From Trema orientale (lineage: Eukaryota; Streptophyta; Magnoliopsida; Rosales; Cannabaceae): a stretch of DNA of 64,000 bases. The first letter of the stretch is position 1. Each line of letters starts with the position of its first letter. Shown in pieces: positions 35,837-47,995 of the stretch. The notes under the pieces are model-generated. The model was not told the DNA's origin. It saw only the letters and a list, made by a program, of their open reading frames with translations, and did not search any database. The DNA is taken from positions 283,189-347,188 of the forward strand of contig JXTC01000184.1 of assembly GCA_002914845.1 (NCBI GenBank), given 5' to 3'. A program made the translations under genes and the position numbers.

Positions 35837-37618
35837 CTATACAACAAGATACTAGTTACTAGAACATCAACAAGATATTAGTTACTAGAACATTCTTCAT
35901 TCTCAGGACCAACAGTTTGATGCTTAACAAAGACACTTCTGATTTATTCAAATGCACAAAGTAATTAGTTACTTGAGTGAATAAAGAGTTGAATCATCAT
36001 TGGCAAAGATAAATTCAACCATTCAGCACCCAAATCTGCTATTAAAATCAGGTCAAATAATCTCGAGCATATGAAGAATAAAGACAAAGATAAACCATGA
36101 ACTTGAGCTTAGTTGCATCACAATTCAAGCAGGTCAGTTATATGTTTAAATATAAATAGGTTATGCAGAACTTGAGAAAATCCAATCACCTTATGAAGAT
36201 TAGTGGTTCTGCCACAAAATCCATGGATAATAGAATCTGTCTTTTAACCTCCATCAAATGTCTACCTAAGATGAAAATTCCATTGAAATGTAGCACATGT
36301 TTAGGGAACTTTGAACAATCCTATTGTGGTAACATGCTCATGTATGATACACAAAGCCAATTATCCTCACTGAAGTAAATTATGTAATTAAAAAGAAAAT
36401 AAAAAAATTTTAAAAAAAATCCCCTTCAAATGTAGCTCTGGGAAGACAAATTTGCCACAAGTATCAGCCTTCCAGGTGTTACCTTCAACCTTTTGCTATG
36501 TTGCACCAACTGGAAGTGGTCAATTACACGAAACCAGCACCTTATGAATCTATGCAAAATTTCCAAATATCCAACTGGCTAATAGTACAACACCCCATAA
36601 CATTAGAGCTTTTGTTTGCAATACAAATATAAGATTATGGTTACAAAGTTTTTAGTATAACTTAACATGCCCATAACACCTAAATTACACATTGAGAAAA
36701 GATAAACAATACTTGTTTTAATGGTACAGCTGTCGACCCTGACAATGATTCATGCAACAACTATGTATATTATAACAGAATGCATTTAAGTGGATTTTGC
36801 ATCACTGACAAAGCATCATAACTTCTAAAACTCTAGAATTCTCATTAAGATACAATAGGCTGAAATACTTGTATTTTATTATTGTAGCAAAGTTGAAAGC
36901 AGACAAGTTGCAGAAGAGCTGAAGCACTAAGAAAATTTTGTAACATGATGAAATGTTCATATACGTGTTATCTGTATGCATTGGAGGAAAAGGGGCAGAG
37001 AAAAAGTGTGTGTGTGTGTGAGAGAGATAGAAAGAAAGAGAGCGCACTATAAGGAAAAACAACATTACATAGAACCCTAAATAGTTTCGGGACAAGATCA
37101 AACAGGAATTTCCAAGTGGAATTTGGTACAATATAAAAAACCTCTCTCTCGCGATCCATCAATAGATGCACTTTGTATAAGAAGACTGTATTCCTGGTCC
37201 AGCACCAACAACATAAGAATGAGAAACAAAACATCACTGAATTCTTAATCCGGCATGTTCATGTATTCAACAGGACAAATGCATTGCAGGGCAACAGAAA
37301 CCAAACCAGACTCATTGGCTATCGCCCATACAATAAGAGAATCCAACACGTCAACCCAGTAAACCAACAATGTTATCATTTTTTTTACATATGTTTAGCA
37401 TAGAGGAGCCCGTCTCATGCTCTTAATTGCCGCTAAAGCAAAAACTAAAATGCTGTTCAAACAGTTAAAAACAGTATTATACTTATTATCTTTCTTCTCC
37501 AATTCATTTGCAACATAATATGACAATCAACAACATGATACAATCTAAATTCTCCAAGGCCAACATCTTAGCTGCCATGGAGAAACGGATTTCCTAGCAC
37601 TATCCATTCCATACAGGA

Positions 37619-37748
37619 GTACAAATCCTGTTTCTACTGACAGTACCAGAATATTTGCTTTTTCTTGATCAGTGACAGATCAAGTACAAATCCTAATTCT
37701 ACTGACGGTACCAGAATATTTGCTTTTTCTTGATCAGTGACAGATCAC
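37619..37748. repeat. 65-bp tandem duplication
   Basis: Two copies of a 65-bp unit (GTACAAATCCT... ending TTGATCAGTGACAGATC) lie head to tail with about three differences. Confidence 0.92.
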
Positions 37749-39245
37749 ACTTCTCCAACAAAATAAAAAAATTGCCTTGCTATTTTTTAATCATTTTATT
37801 AGATAGTATTGTACTTATATGAACTAAATAGCACAGAGCAAAGAGAGATTTTACACCCTAGCTACTTTATTAGTTTTCACCTACACGTACAATCTTTACC
37901 GAGTGTTGGTCGAATTCTACATTAATAAATAGAGCTCTTCTTGGAGAAATGCTGATTAGTAGAACTTTTGCCTAGATTGCTAATAAATGAATATTAGCTA
38001 AATTGACAAAGCAATCTTTAAATTCATTAAATTGCATAGCAGTTTGAACTTTTTTGCTTACGTAGAAATGCAGAAGCACCACTGAGAGTGATGCAGGGAC
38101 AACCGGACAACCTTCCTAAATATAAATAAACAACACATAGATCAAAACAAACATAGGCCATTAAACCAATGGCACATGCATTAAAGTAATCTCATCTTTC
38201 AACGCTCCCAAGTAGCCATGGAACCAAACACCTTGTTAAAACATCAGAGTGCAGCAAAGGACAATTAGGAATTAATTTTTAAAAACAGATCACACACACA
38301 CATATTTGGAAAGTGGAAATTTCTTGAAAGTGCCGCCTCAAAAGTTTACAAAGGGCACTAACTAAAAGCAGGAAGCTGACTTTCTATATTCATGCACATA
38401 AAATCATAAATTTTGCGCCCTATAATTGTAGACTACATAATTTACCTAGAGAATCACTGACACACAGAACTTCAACTGGAAAGCATTCCCCTCTTAAATA
38501 AAATGATTCTAGACAAAGAATAACCAATGATCATTTTAGGTAAATGAAATCTACAATGGAACTACTGTACAGTCCAACTTGCCTAATTTTTGCTGTTCAA
38601 TATTTGTAAGGACACAGCTTCATAAATGATAAATAAGAAAAAAGAGCATCAACCTGTGAGAGCCAACTCGCAGGCTAATGATCTTTTTCAACTTCAATGA
38701 GAGATTATAGGCTGCAAGTAAAGATTGTCTACATTACTGAACCTGCTTCAGTAGCCCCCCACCCCCAATCAACCCCACTTTTTCTGTTAGGAGTGAAAAA
38801 TAATAACTAGGATAAAGCAACAGGGAAGATGCAGCCACATGATCATATAGCTAGCTATTAAAAAAAGATCGACCGATAATGCTCATATGCTGCCACTGAA
38901 AGATGCAAGAATCCTAACATTTAATACAACATAGGAAGCAGGATTTTTACAATGCAAATTAACAACATTAAATATGCTCTTAAATGCTTAGAACTACAAA
39001 GTACAGAAGAAAAACATCCTCTCCACAATGTTTTGCAGTCATAGGCAAATGTCAGGTCACCATAGGCCAAGAAATGGGAACTAGCTAAACACCAATATAG
39101 TAATATAACCAGGAAGAGTTATGATTTCAAAAAGGTTCCCCCACCTAGTTTCTGATACTCTATTGAAATGTACTGAGGCTTACTGGAAAAAAAAAAAAAA
39201 GGAAGCATGTAACCATTCATATGAAGTTTAGACAGAGAAGGCAAT

Positions 39246-40589
39246 TTAAGTAAAGCTGCCACCCATTTCCTTTCGCTTTAATTCCAACGCCATTCGCTCA
39301 TTTTCAAGCTTCATTCTCTCATTATCCATCTTCAGCTTTTCCAATTCGCGATCTCTTTTCTTAGTAAATCTTTGCCATTTCAACCGTTGTTTCTCCAATT
39401 CCAACATCTCAACTTGAATTTGTAGCTTCCTTTCTTCTAATTGCAGAAAGCGAGATTCAATCCACTGCTTTTGTAGCCATGCCACTTTAGTGCCATCAGG
39501 CAGGGCTTGGTTTATATCAGTTTGAGCAAATAGTGCTTGAGAATAAGAACTTTTATTACAATCCTGAATATTCAAAGAATTCCCAAAACTAATGTCCTCA
39601 CAACCCTGACCCGGTCTGAACCTCTTTCCAGAGTCCCCTAATAGCCCATATATGCCTCTATCCCCATGCGACGCATTATTATCCTCTAGATCCTCACGAT
39701 CATCAGTTTCTATTTCTTGATCTTCTTCATCATGATCATCATGTTGGTGCTTCCTCACATCTTCATTATCATGATCATCTCTACTTCTAAGAGCCAACTG
39801 CAAGGAATGCTGCAACGCTGGATCATGAGGCAGATGCAAGCGGTTACCATTATGATAAGAACACATCTCTTCATAAAATAGGTGCTTTGAGCTTAATATT
39901 TTCCTAACATCGTCCTTTTCTTTTTCGGTTAGGTAATCTATCACATCCAAAAGTGCAGGATTCTCAACAACTTGGCAAGAAGTTCCCCTCCCAAGCATAT
40001 CATTAAGTCTCTTATATCTCTTGTTGAGGTCATTAAATTTATCCTCACATTGTTGGGGAGAAACATGATAACCTCTTTCAGCCATGACCTTGGAGACAGA
40101 TTTCCACTTTCCCTTCTTCTGTAAAACAGAAAATTTCCTCCTACCCACAACACTACAATCTGGACCAGCGTCCTCACCAATATAAGATACGGCAGTGATC
40201 AGAAGCTTCACCATCTTGTCAGTCCACTTCACACGTTGCCATAGCGACCCCTTCTTCCCTTTACTCACTTCATTGTGACCATCAACACCCTCTTCAGTAA
40301 AGCTTGGCTCATCCTCCTCGCTCGCCGAGTTTTTGCTCCTTTCTCCCTTATTGTAATCAACCATTGACATGGTTTGGCCACAATTATGCAAGGTTCCCAT
40401 TGTGAGCGGAAAACCCTCGTGGATCGAAGGATGAACAGATGAAGTTTGGCATTGGTGAGGATGATGTTGTTGGTGTATGTTATGTGGGTGTTGTCCTTGA
40501 TGATGAGCCCGCATTGATCCTTGCAAATCAAGACCTCCATAAGAGGCCCCACTAGGAATCATACCTCCATGAGACAAATGACCTTCCAT
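39246..40589 (-). CDS. trihelix transcription factor (GT-gamma-like clade), single exon
   Basis: A predicted nuclear DNA-binding regulator of 447 residues from one exon. The start is the ATG at 40587-40589 (MEGHLSHGGM); the TTG two codons earlier is not a plausible plant start. The stop TAA is at 39246-39248. Order: a His/Gln-rich N-terminus (about 28-48), an acidic stretch (90-101), a trihelix DNA-binding domain at about 118-205 (LWQRVKWTDKMVKLLITAVS, KGKWKSVSKVMAERGYHVSP, QQCEDKFNDLNKRYKRLND), an acidic His/Asp-rich linker (270-305) and a C-terminal coiled coil (about 370-442, WLQKQWIESRFLQLEERKLQ). It has one trihelix, unlike the two in the GT-2-type gene. It resembles Arabidopsis At1g76870/At1g21200, whose neighbour is also LSM3. 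Target genes are unknown. Confidence 0.93.
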   Translation of the reverse strand: MEGHLSHGGMIPSGASYGGLDLQGSMRAHHQGQHPHNIHQQHHPHQCQTSSVHPSIHEGFPLTMGTLHNCGQTMSMVDYNKGERSKNSASEEDEPSFTEEGVDGHNEVSKGKKGSLWQRVKWTDKMVKLLITAVSYIGEDAGPDCSVVGRRKFSVLQKKGKWKSVSKVMAERGYHVSPQQCEDKFNDLNKRYKRLNDMLGRGTSCQVVENPALLDVIDYLTEKEKDDVRKILSSKHLFYEEMCSYHNGNRLHLPHDPALQHSLQLALRSRDDHDNEDVRKHQHDDHDEEDQEIETDDREDLEDNNASHGDRGIYGLLGDSGKRFRPGQGCEDISFGNSLNIQDCNKSSYSQALFAQTDINQALPDGTKVAWLQKQWIESRFLQLEERKLQIQVEMLELEKQRLKWQRFTKKRDRELEKLKMDNERMKLENERMALELKRKEMGGSFT

Positions 40590-43438
40590 TTTCAATCTAA
40601 AAACACAATGGAGATCAAACTCACAACCTCATTATCACAAACATCCCATTCTATATTTACTCTTTCTCACTTTGTGACAACCATAGATCAAAAGCAAGCA
40701 TTACCCATTTCTCAGTTTCCCTCTTAGACCATTCTCCAATTCCTCCAACCCTTTTCAAGCTACTTAGATCCTCAAACACCCATGTCCAAACACCCCAAAA
40801 ATAAATCTCAAAATACTACAGATAAAGAAACTTCAATATAACCACTTGACAAAATAATCAGAACACAAGCACCCAACAAAAAATCCTTAAAGAAGTACTA
40901 AAACAAATTCTAAAAAAAGTCGAACATAGAATCAAAACTACTTATCTTAAACGAAATTCCTCAAAAAGCTGCATACCCAGAAAGCCAAAAGCCTGCTGCG
41001 ACCTAGCCGAGAATCCAGGGCACGTTAGATCACGAAAGAAACACCCCTGACACTCCTATCTGGCTCAACAAGCTAGAGAGAGAAGAACATTGGAGCCTCT
41101 ATTATGTACCAAAGGAGTATAAGTAATTTTCTTTTCATTTTTTTTTTCCTTTTTTAAAACAAAATTTTGGCTTGTATCATTTCAATGAGTATTAAAAAAG
41201 TGTATATTATATTATATACAAGGAAGAAGCCAAATGTGAGACCTCAGCAGGTTCAATGTATATGAAGATCCGGTGGGACCGGTCCACCACCATCGTCCAT
41301 GGATGACACACGCACTCTCCCAAATTATGTACAAATTTTCATATTATATGTATTTTGTTTTTTTTTTTCTAATGAAAATAATATAGAATATAGCCTTTTT
41401 GTTATTGTTATGGATTGTAAACCGTTGGATTTAACTAAAATGTTGTGAAAGGTAAAAGGTGTAGTAAATTCAATATAGGACGTACCATAGGGGACCCCCT
41501 CTAATCTCAAAGAAATTGGAAAAAAAAAGTACGATTTGTTTGATATTTTTTATTTTAAAAATAAAATAAATTATGAGAATTTTATCTGCAACATTGAAAA
41601 TATTTTAAAGTAAAATGAAATTTGAGAATTTTATCTAAAAACATTGAAAATATTTTTACGTTTCTTTTCGCTTTAAAAGAAAAAAAAATTAAAATATTTC
41701 CTAGAAGACAGAAGTTTTTTCCATTTTCCGTTTTCTCCTTTTTTTTTATTTTTACCTAATCTCACAACTATAAAAATGATGTTTTGCGTTTTGATTTTTT
41801 CTTTTCCGTTTTTTTCATCACATTTTTCAGTTTGTTGTTTCTTAGATCAGGAAAAAAAAATAATAATTGGGTGATATTGAGTGAGATGAGGTCCATAACA
41901 GCCATCATGATCGTTCGTTTCACATCCATTCAGAATAGAATCAACATATAATATATACGCTTAAAAGTAATGCCAACAAAACTATAAAGTAATAATCTTT
42001 TTTCCCCCCTAAAAAGCATATAGTATTAATCTTTTTTCTTTTATGTAGCAAACAAATCTATAGTTGGTTGTCAAAAGAAAAAAGAAAACAAATTTATAGT
42101 TGGTACTAGTAGAATAATATTTATTTGTGATAGATTATGCCAATTATTGGAAACTTTATATTTATACTTGTCTTTTAAAAAGGACATTTAGGGTCCAAGT
42201 TCATGTATGTCACAATTTATAGCATATTGTATTTAGTGGCGGCAAATTAGAAAAATAGGTGGGTTCCACAATTTGTGTTGGTAACTAGTACTGTTTTTCT
42301 TTCAATGGAAAGGTAAATAGTAACTTAGATTAAAAAATAATTATGTTTTCAACTCTTTTTCGTGAAGTTGAAGACTAGTAACAATATGTTGGACATGAAA
42401 GATGATAAATGGAATATTTTGTCACAATTCAATCAGGATAATATCCTCGTTCATACAATTAATCAATTAATATAAAAAAGAATATGTTAGTATATTAATT
42501 AATGGAAGGTATCCAAATACATACAGAAACAACCGGGTAGCAAAGCCTATTAATTTCACACGTTTGGACGGGTTCAAAGTTTCGAACTTTGGCAAGTGTG
42601 AATATTTATACCCAAAAAAAAAAAAAGATCACCAGGTGGCATCATCTTAGTTAAGGATTTATGACAATGATGGTATATATTCTGGTTGCAATCTGACTTT
42701 AATTATGACGGAAAACGAAAACTTGCATCATAGTTCTCTAAAAAAAATAAAGAATTGTAATTTCATAATCTAATCAAGCATAATCAAGCTAAATATGCAA
42801 GTGCTAGTAGCGTTATCTTTCTCACTTTTTTTGCTTATTTTTTGTTTCTCACATCTTCATGTGTGGTCTCCATTGAAGCCCTTGAAATATCTCATATCAC
42901 TACATTTTCCATTCTCATGATTTACTACTTAAATTGTAAATTTCACTAAAATATCTTAAATTTTGAAAACATAACAAATCATTATAGAGTCCATGTATTA
43001 ATTAAAAAAATAATAAAAGAGAATAAGAAAAAAGAATATCACCCTTAAAAAAAAGTAAGAAAGTGAATGATACTAATGCTTCGCAATTTTTAATATGCAT
43101 TAGACATAATTTCTATGATCATTATGTTATATTTTCTTATAATTGTGCCAAAATTATTTTTTAATTTGACATATTTTCTCGCTTAAAATATGAAAAATAA
43201 CAATAATAATTTTTTTTAAAAAGTTAATGTTTAAAAAATTTTCATATTCATTCTTTCAAAAAAAAAATTTCTATACACTCATGGAATTTTACTTGTGCCA
43301 AAAGAACCGTAAAATCATAGTGTAAACTTTTCTCGTTTCAAATTGCCAGTTTTACTTTCTGATTTTGAAAAATTATTGTAAAATTAAAAACTAACCATTT
43401 TCCAGTGAAACAAAATTATACAGAACCTTTGAGATCTA
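40590..43438. other. 5' flank of the second trihelix gene and AT-rich spacer
   Basis: The first about 500 bp are C/A-rich on the plus strand and probably hold the 5' UTR and promoter of the minus-strand gene (for example CACGTTAGATCACG near 41020). After 41100 the DNA becomes AT-rich with poly-A/T runs. I see no further gene before the copia-type element. Confidence 0.5.
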
Positions 43439-43443
43439 TAGGT

Positions 43444-44112
43444 TATTGGGAATCTGACCGACCCAGATTCGCCCTTTCCGAGATCTCACTTGAAAGAAAT
43501 GTCAGAATAATAGAGAAATAATAACAGGAAATGGAAACCAATCTCACAACACAAGAATTTAAGTGGAAAACTCCCAAATCAGGAGAAAAATCACTGTCTC
43601 TCAGAAAAGAATTTCACCATATGAAAAGTTTCTACAATCACATAGATTTTCCTTTTTTCTACCCAATAACCCCAATACACCCAAGCACTTTCTCACAAGT
43701 ATTCTCTCACTCACACATTACACCGCTACTCTTTGAAACCTTTTCTTTCACAAACAAACTCTACTCCCTTTGAAAGAAGAAACAAAGAGAAAAAAAAAGA
43801 TTTAATTAGAAGAGAGAACTTGAAATGCTTCTAAGTTTTGAGATACAAAACAAGTGATGAAGCCCCCTTATTTATAGATTTTGAAATATAGTGAGAACAC
43901 CACATTTTACTATTGCTATTACGGCTGTCCTTTTCACTATTGCTGTTACGGCAGCCCTTTTTACTATTGTTATTACGGTAACCCTTTTTACTATTGCTAT
44001 TACGGCTGTCCTTTTTACTATTACGATGATAGCTAGTTAGTGAGCATTTGTTTACACGTATGTTCACATATGTTTACATAGATCTGTTCACACATGTTCA
44101 TATACATCAATA
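43444..44112 (-). repeat. 3' LTR of the copia-type element (left)
   Basis: It starts TATTGGGAATCTGACCGACC (the expected TG is TA here) and ends CATCAATA. It has a TATA-like CTATAAATA (minus) at about 43870-43878. Four units of a 27-bp repeat (CTATTGCTATTACGGCTGTCC-type) lie at about 43910-44020. Confidence 0.92.
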
Positions 44113-44539
44113 ATCTCCCACTTGAAGACTTGATTTCAATCAGTTCTTCACATACGATCTCATCTCGTAGCTTATGTTGCTATCATTGTCTTTACTGATA
44201 ATCATACTCCACCATATAAGTATACCATCTAGAATTGACGAATTCTAAGATTTTCATCTCGGCTTATATCGAAAGAACCTTGCTGATAACTATGGTGCTG
44301 ACTCCCATTTTTGGCTTCTCCAGGAATCCATCAACCATTGACATCATTCAGCACACGCCTTACATCAACGCCAAACTAATGCCTGTGTGCAAACTTGCTA
44401 CCGTTAATTGTGACACATCCTCTTTCATGGCATCTTTAGAGATAAGCGGCACACCATGAGGATGCACATATCATGATCAAAGGACAAGATCATCGTCTCC
44501 ATCATAGGAGACAATATTAGTAGTATCACTAGATTTGGA

Positions 44540-45300
44540 GCTTTTAGCCGAACCCGCTCCACTTTTTTGACAATTTTTTTTCAGGTGCTCAGATTGTCCG
44601 TACCCCTAACAGATTACATTCTTTTTTCCGGAGTTTTCCTTCCTAGTGTCAACTGCCAATGCTGAACCCTCAAATGGAACATTACTTCCATCACCTATCA
44701 GCCTTCTTTCTTCAAACAAAAGTTTACTTATGACCTCAGAAAAATAATTGTCTCCTTTTTATGCACCAAAATAGATTTCATATGCTCATAGAAAGGTGGA
44801 AGAGACTAGATGAATCGTAATGCCTTATCTTCATCTTCAATCTTCACTCTAATAGCCTCCAGTTCAGAAACAATACTATTCAAGATACTAAGATGATCAG
44901 AAATTTTCGTACCTCCATTCATACACAATGTATGAAACTGCTCCTTCAGGTACACTCGATTTGAGACACCTTTCGCCTGATACAATTCTTCAAGCTTTCT
45001 CCAGAGATCTTTGGCCGTCATTATTCCAAGCATATTTGCAAGGACATTTTTGGCCAAACACATGCATATCGCACTTGCAGCTCTTTCATCTAGATCATTC
45101 CAGTCTTCATCGCTCATACTGGATTTCTCAGAATCTTTGCTCTTGTAATCCTCTCTATCTTTCAAGACCTTGTGCAATCAAGATTGAATCAATAAATCCT
45201 TGATTTGTATTTGCCACAAGCCAAAATTAATGTTCTCATCAAATTTCTCTACATCAGCTCTAACCAAAATTGAAATATTGTTTCTTGACATCTCGTTTCG
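44540..45300 (-). pseudogene. copia-type gag (UBN2-like) remnant
   Basis: The open frame at 44806-45177 has the copia gag motifs DEDWNDLDERAASAICMCLA, TAKDLWRKLEELYQAKGVSN and YLKEQFHTLCM, then ISDHLSILNSIVSELEAI. Further downstream a zinc-knuckle remnant at about 44560-44630 reads C-stop-G-Y....EHLKKNC, where the second Cys is Tyr and a stop falls inside. It is therefore gag of the Ty1/copia type, no longer intact. Confidence 0.82.
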
Positions 45301-45433
45301 CACTTCTAGCTTGAAAAATAGCTAAAAAAATTTCCAAGAAGGATTAAAGGGTACAAATACTCCCATTTGAACGCAGCCTCCTTATACAGAATTTCTTAGA
45401 CTAATATCAAGGTATAGTGTACCGAAGAACCCC

Positions 45434-45445
45434 GCTCTGATACCA
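45434..45445 (-). promoter_or_regulatory. tRNA-Met primer binding site of the copia-type element
   Basis: The minus strand reads TGGTATCAGAGC, a perfect match to the usual initiator-tRNA-Met primer site, two bases inside the right LTR. Confidence 0.9.
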
Positions 45446-45447
45446 CT

Positions 45448-46089
45448 TGTTGGGAATCTGACCGACTCAGATTCGCTCTTCCCAGGATCTCACTTCAAAG
45501 AAATGTTAGAATAATAGAGAAATAATAACAGGAAATAGAATCTAATCTCACAACACGAAAATTTAAGTGGAAAACTCTCAAATCAGAGGAATAACCACTG
45601 TTCCTCAAAAAAGAATTTCACTATATGAAAAGTTTCTACAATCACATAGATTTCCATCTTTTCTATCCAATGACCCCAATACACCCAAGCACTTTCTCAC
45701 AAGTATTCTCTCACTCACACCTTACACCGCCACTCTTTGAAACCTTCTCTTTCACAAAGAAACTCTACTCTCTTTGAAAGGAGAAACAAAGAGAAAAGAA
45801 ATGATTTAATTAGAAGAGAGAACTTGAAATACTTCTAAGTTTTGGGATACAAAACAAGTGATGAAGCCCCCGTATTTATATAACTTGAAAGGTAGTGAGA
45901 ACACCACCTTTTACTATTGCTATTACGGCTGCCCTTTTCACTATTGCTATTACGGCTGTCCTTTTTACTATTGCTATTACGACTGCCCTTTTTACTATTA
46001 CTATGACGGCTAGTTGGTGAGTATTTGTTTACACATATGTTCACATGTGTTCACATAGATCTGTTCACACATGTTCACATACATCAATA
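45448..46089 (-). repeat. 5' LTR of the copia-type element (right)
   Basis: It starts TGTTGGGAATCTGACCGACT and ends CATCAATA. It matches the left LTR along its length, including the TATA region and the 27-bp minisatellite (about 45912-46005). Confidence 0.93.
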
Positions 46090-46465
46090 TAGGTGAGATG
46101 TATAGTTTCAGCACGCCTAATAATAAAAATATATGTAAAGCACAAAAATCCGAATAAAATAAAAGATACAGATAGTTCGATATTACAATTCTCAGTTCAC
46201 TAAGATTCAAAATTCAAGATAAAATTTGAATACTCAATCATATTTTACATATAAGGTCATTCTAACAATATCTAGATGCCTATTATATCAAACTAAAATT
46301 TGAGATCATAAATAAAAAGTTTAAGATGATCAAATTCCATATTGTAGATTGAAAAAATACTTCAAAGAAAACTCACCCAAAAGCTTCCATCATTGTATCA
46401 CCTTAGGTTTAAATCTTATCTACTAACAGTAAGAAAGTGACTAAGTAGAGGATGTGAAATATTTA

Positions 46466-46824
46466 GGCTCCGTTTGTTTCAACCATTCTATTCCATTGGA
46501 ATGGAAAATCTATTTAAATGTGTGTTTGTTTTAACAATTCAGTTTTTCCATTCAAACGATCTTTTAGAATGTGTGTTTGTTTCAACAATTCAGTTTTTCC
46601 ATTTAAATAGTCCATCCAAAAAATTAACCATTGGAATGGTTTTTTTGTGTCTTGAATGAGAATGGAGGGGGAGAGGTGTTTTTGAATGGTCTATTCCAAT
46701 GCTCCCATTCTAATTACAATACATTCCACTATTTTTTCCATTCAAATGTCTCCCATTCCAATTATAACACATTCCACAATTTTCATTCAAATACACACAT
46801 TCAAATAGGCGAACTAAACGGGCC
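46466..46824 (+). mobile_element. MITE family B, copy 2
   Basis: It runs from GGCTCCGTTTGTTTCAACCA to GAACTAAACGGGCC, with the same internal blocks as copy 1. It lies 370 bp from the copia-type element. The flanks (TTTA on both sides) do not settle the target duplication. Confidence 0.78.
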
Positions 46825-47995
46825 TTTAAAGACCCAAAATATGGTTTTCAAAGCTTATGCATCTGTTAATTGTCAAATCGAGAATATGGATCCAAAAGTT
46901 ACATAACTTTGATTGAATTATAGCTTCAAGAACTCAGATTTTCAGATATAGAGAGAAAAGCTCTAAATTTTTAAGTTGGAGAAAGGGAAAAATACAAAGA
47001 AATAAATGAATATTAAAAAAAAACAAGACTTTTAAATATTTAAATAGGAGTTTGAAGTGTCAAATAAGAGGATTAGGTATCAAATGGGGGATTAGATAGA
47101 TGATACGCTAAAACTGAGTTGTCATTCCTTATATTCGAAATTTGTATTTGAGTTCCTGTAGCTTTTGTAAGATTTGTAAAATAGTCCCCAATTTCAAGAA
47201 TCTTCTCAAAAATACCTTTGAAAAATTCATTTTTGGCCCATATTACTTTAAATCCTCTCAAACGTACCCTTCTAGTCTTAGACCCTTATTCTTATGTTGA
47301 AAGTACACCAACTTAAATTTGAAGCACCTATGAACCAAATTACGGTAATTTATCTCACGAAATACTTTTGCGAAATTAAACACGCACGATGAGGAACTTC
47401 ATTTCCATATTTAATTAGTAGAGTAATACAACACTTATTAAACAAGACATGATTGTTATGTTTAATTTCATACATTATTAAACATAAAAATGTCTATGAA
47501 ACTTCCTTTCCATAATTAACTTAACTGATAATATTTTCTATTTTAGAATAATTGTTGATAACCAAATCCATACAAGATTTACCAAACTTAGGAACCAATT
47601 CTAAACCAAGTCTTTCATTGGCATTTATTTGATAAACACTTATGGGCATTTGAGGTTCCAATAACAAAGTATAGAAAATATTTAAAACCAATAAATATTC
47701 CTATGTTTAATCATGTCTAAAATTAAACATGATAATTAGTTATTGGAACCTCAAATTAAGCATGTTTGAAATCAAACATGCCAATTATGACAATATGTTT
47801 AATCACATCTGAAATTAAACATGACATTATTATGGTTTTAAATGTTTTTTTTTTTTGATATTATTAGATAATTCTAGCTATATAATTTTTTTTTGTTTTC
47901 ATGTTAAACTATGTAGAATGTCTCAGTATGTTTCGATTTATTAAAAGTTTTAACTTTGCCTCTGAATTGCTGAACTGTTAGGCAAATAAAACTAG
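46825..47995. other. AT-rich spacer with a cluster of small hairpins
   Basis: I see no gene. At about 47705-47825, three inverted repeats built on CATGTTT/AAACATG follow one another, including the perfect palindrome CATGTTTGAAATCAAACATG (47760-47780). Confidence 0.6.

Larger units (their letters stand above)
30659..39245. other. 8.6-kb low-repeat stretch 3' of the second trihelix gene
   Basis: This region has fewer obvious transposon signals than the rest of the window. I could not assemble a gene in it. It holds short tandem duplications near 35.65, 35.86 and 37.62 kb, a purine-rich tract near 35.45-35.55 kb and two weak minus-strand exon-like pieces near 33.2 and 33.5 kb. The part nearest 39.2 kb should include the 3' UTR of the trihelix gene. 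Confidence 0.45.
43439..46094 (-). mobile_element. small copia-type LTR retrotransposon with 5-bp target duplication
   Basis: Two LTRs (43444-44112 and 45448-46089) flank only about 1.3 kb. The primer site TGGTATCAGAGC (minus strand, 45434-45445) and a purine tract, AAGTGGGAGATT, beside the left LTR set the orientation as minus. The interior codes only gag-like sequence; protease, integrase and RT are missing, so it is non-autonomous. Identical TAGGT pentamers lie just outside the LTRs (43439-43443 and 46090-46094). The LTRs differ at many sites, so the insertion is not recent. Confidence 0.92.

Noticed and set aside
43831-46044. Two Ser/Asn/Lys-rich frames (43831-44067 and 45835-46044)
   Set aside because: They are translations of the 27-bp minisatellite in the two LTRs, not proteins.
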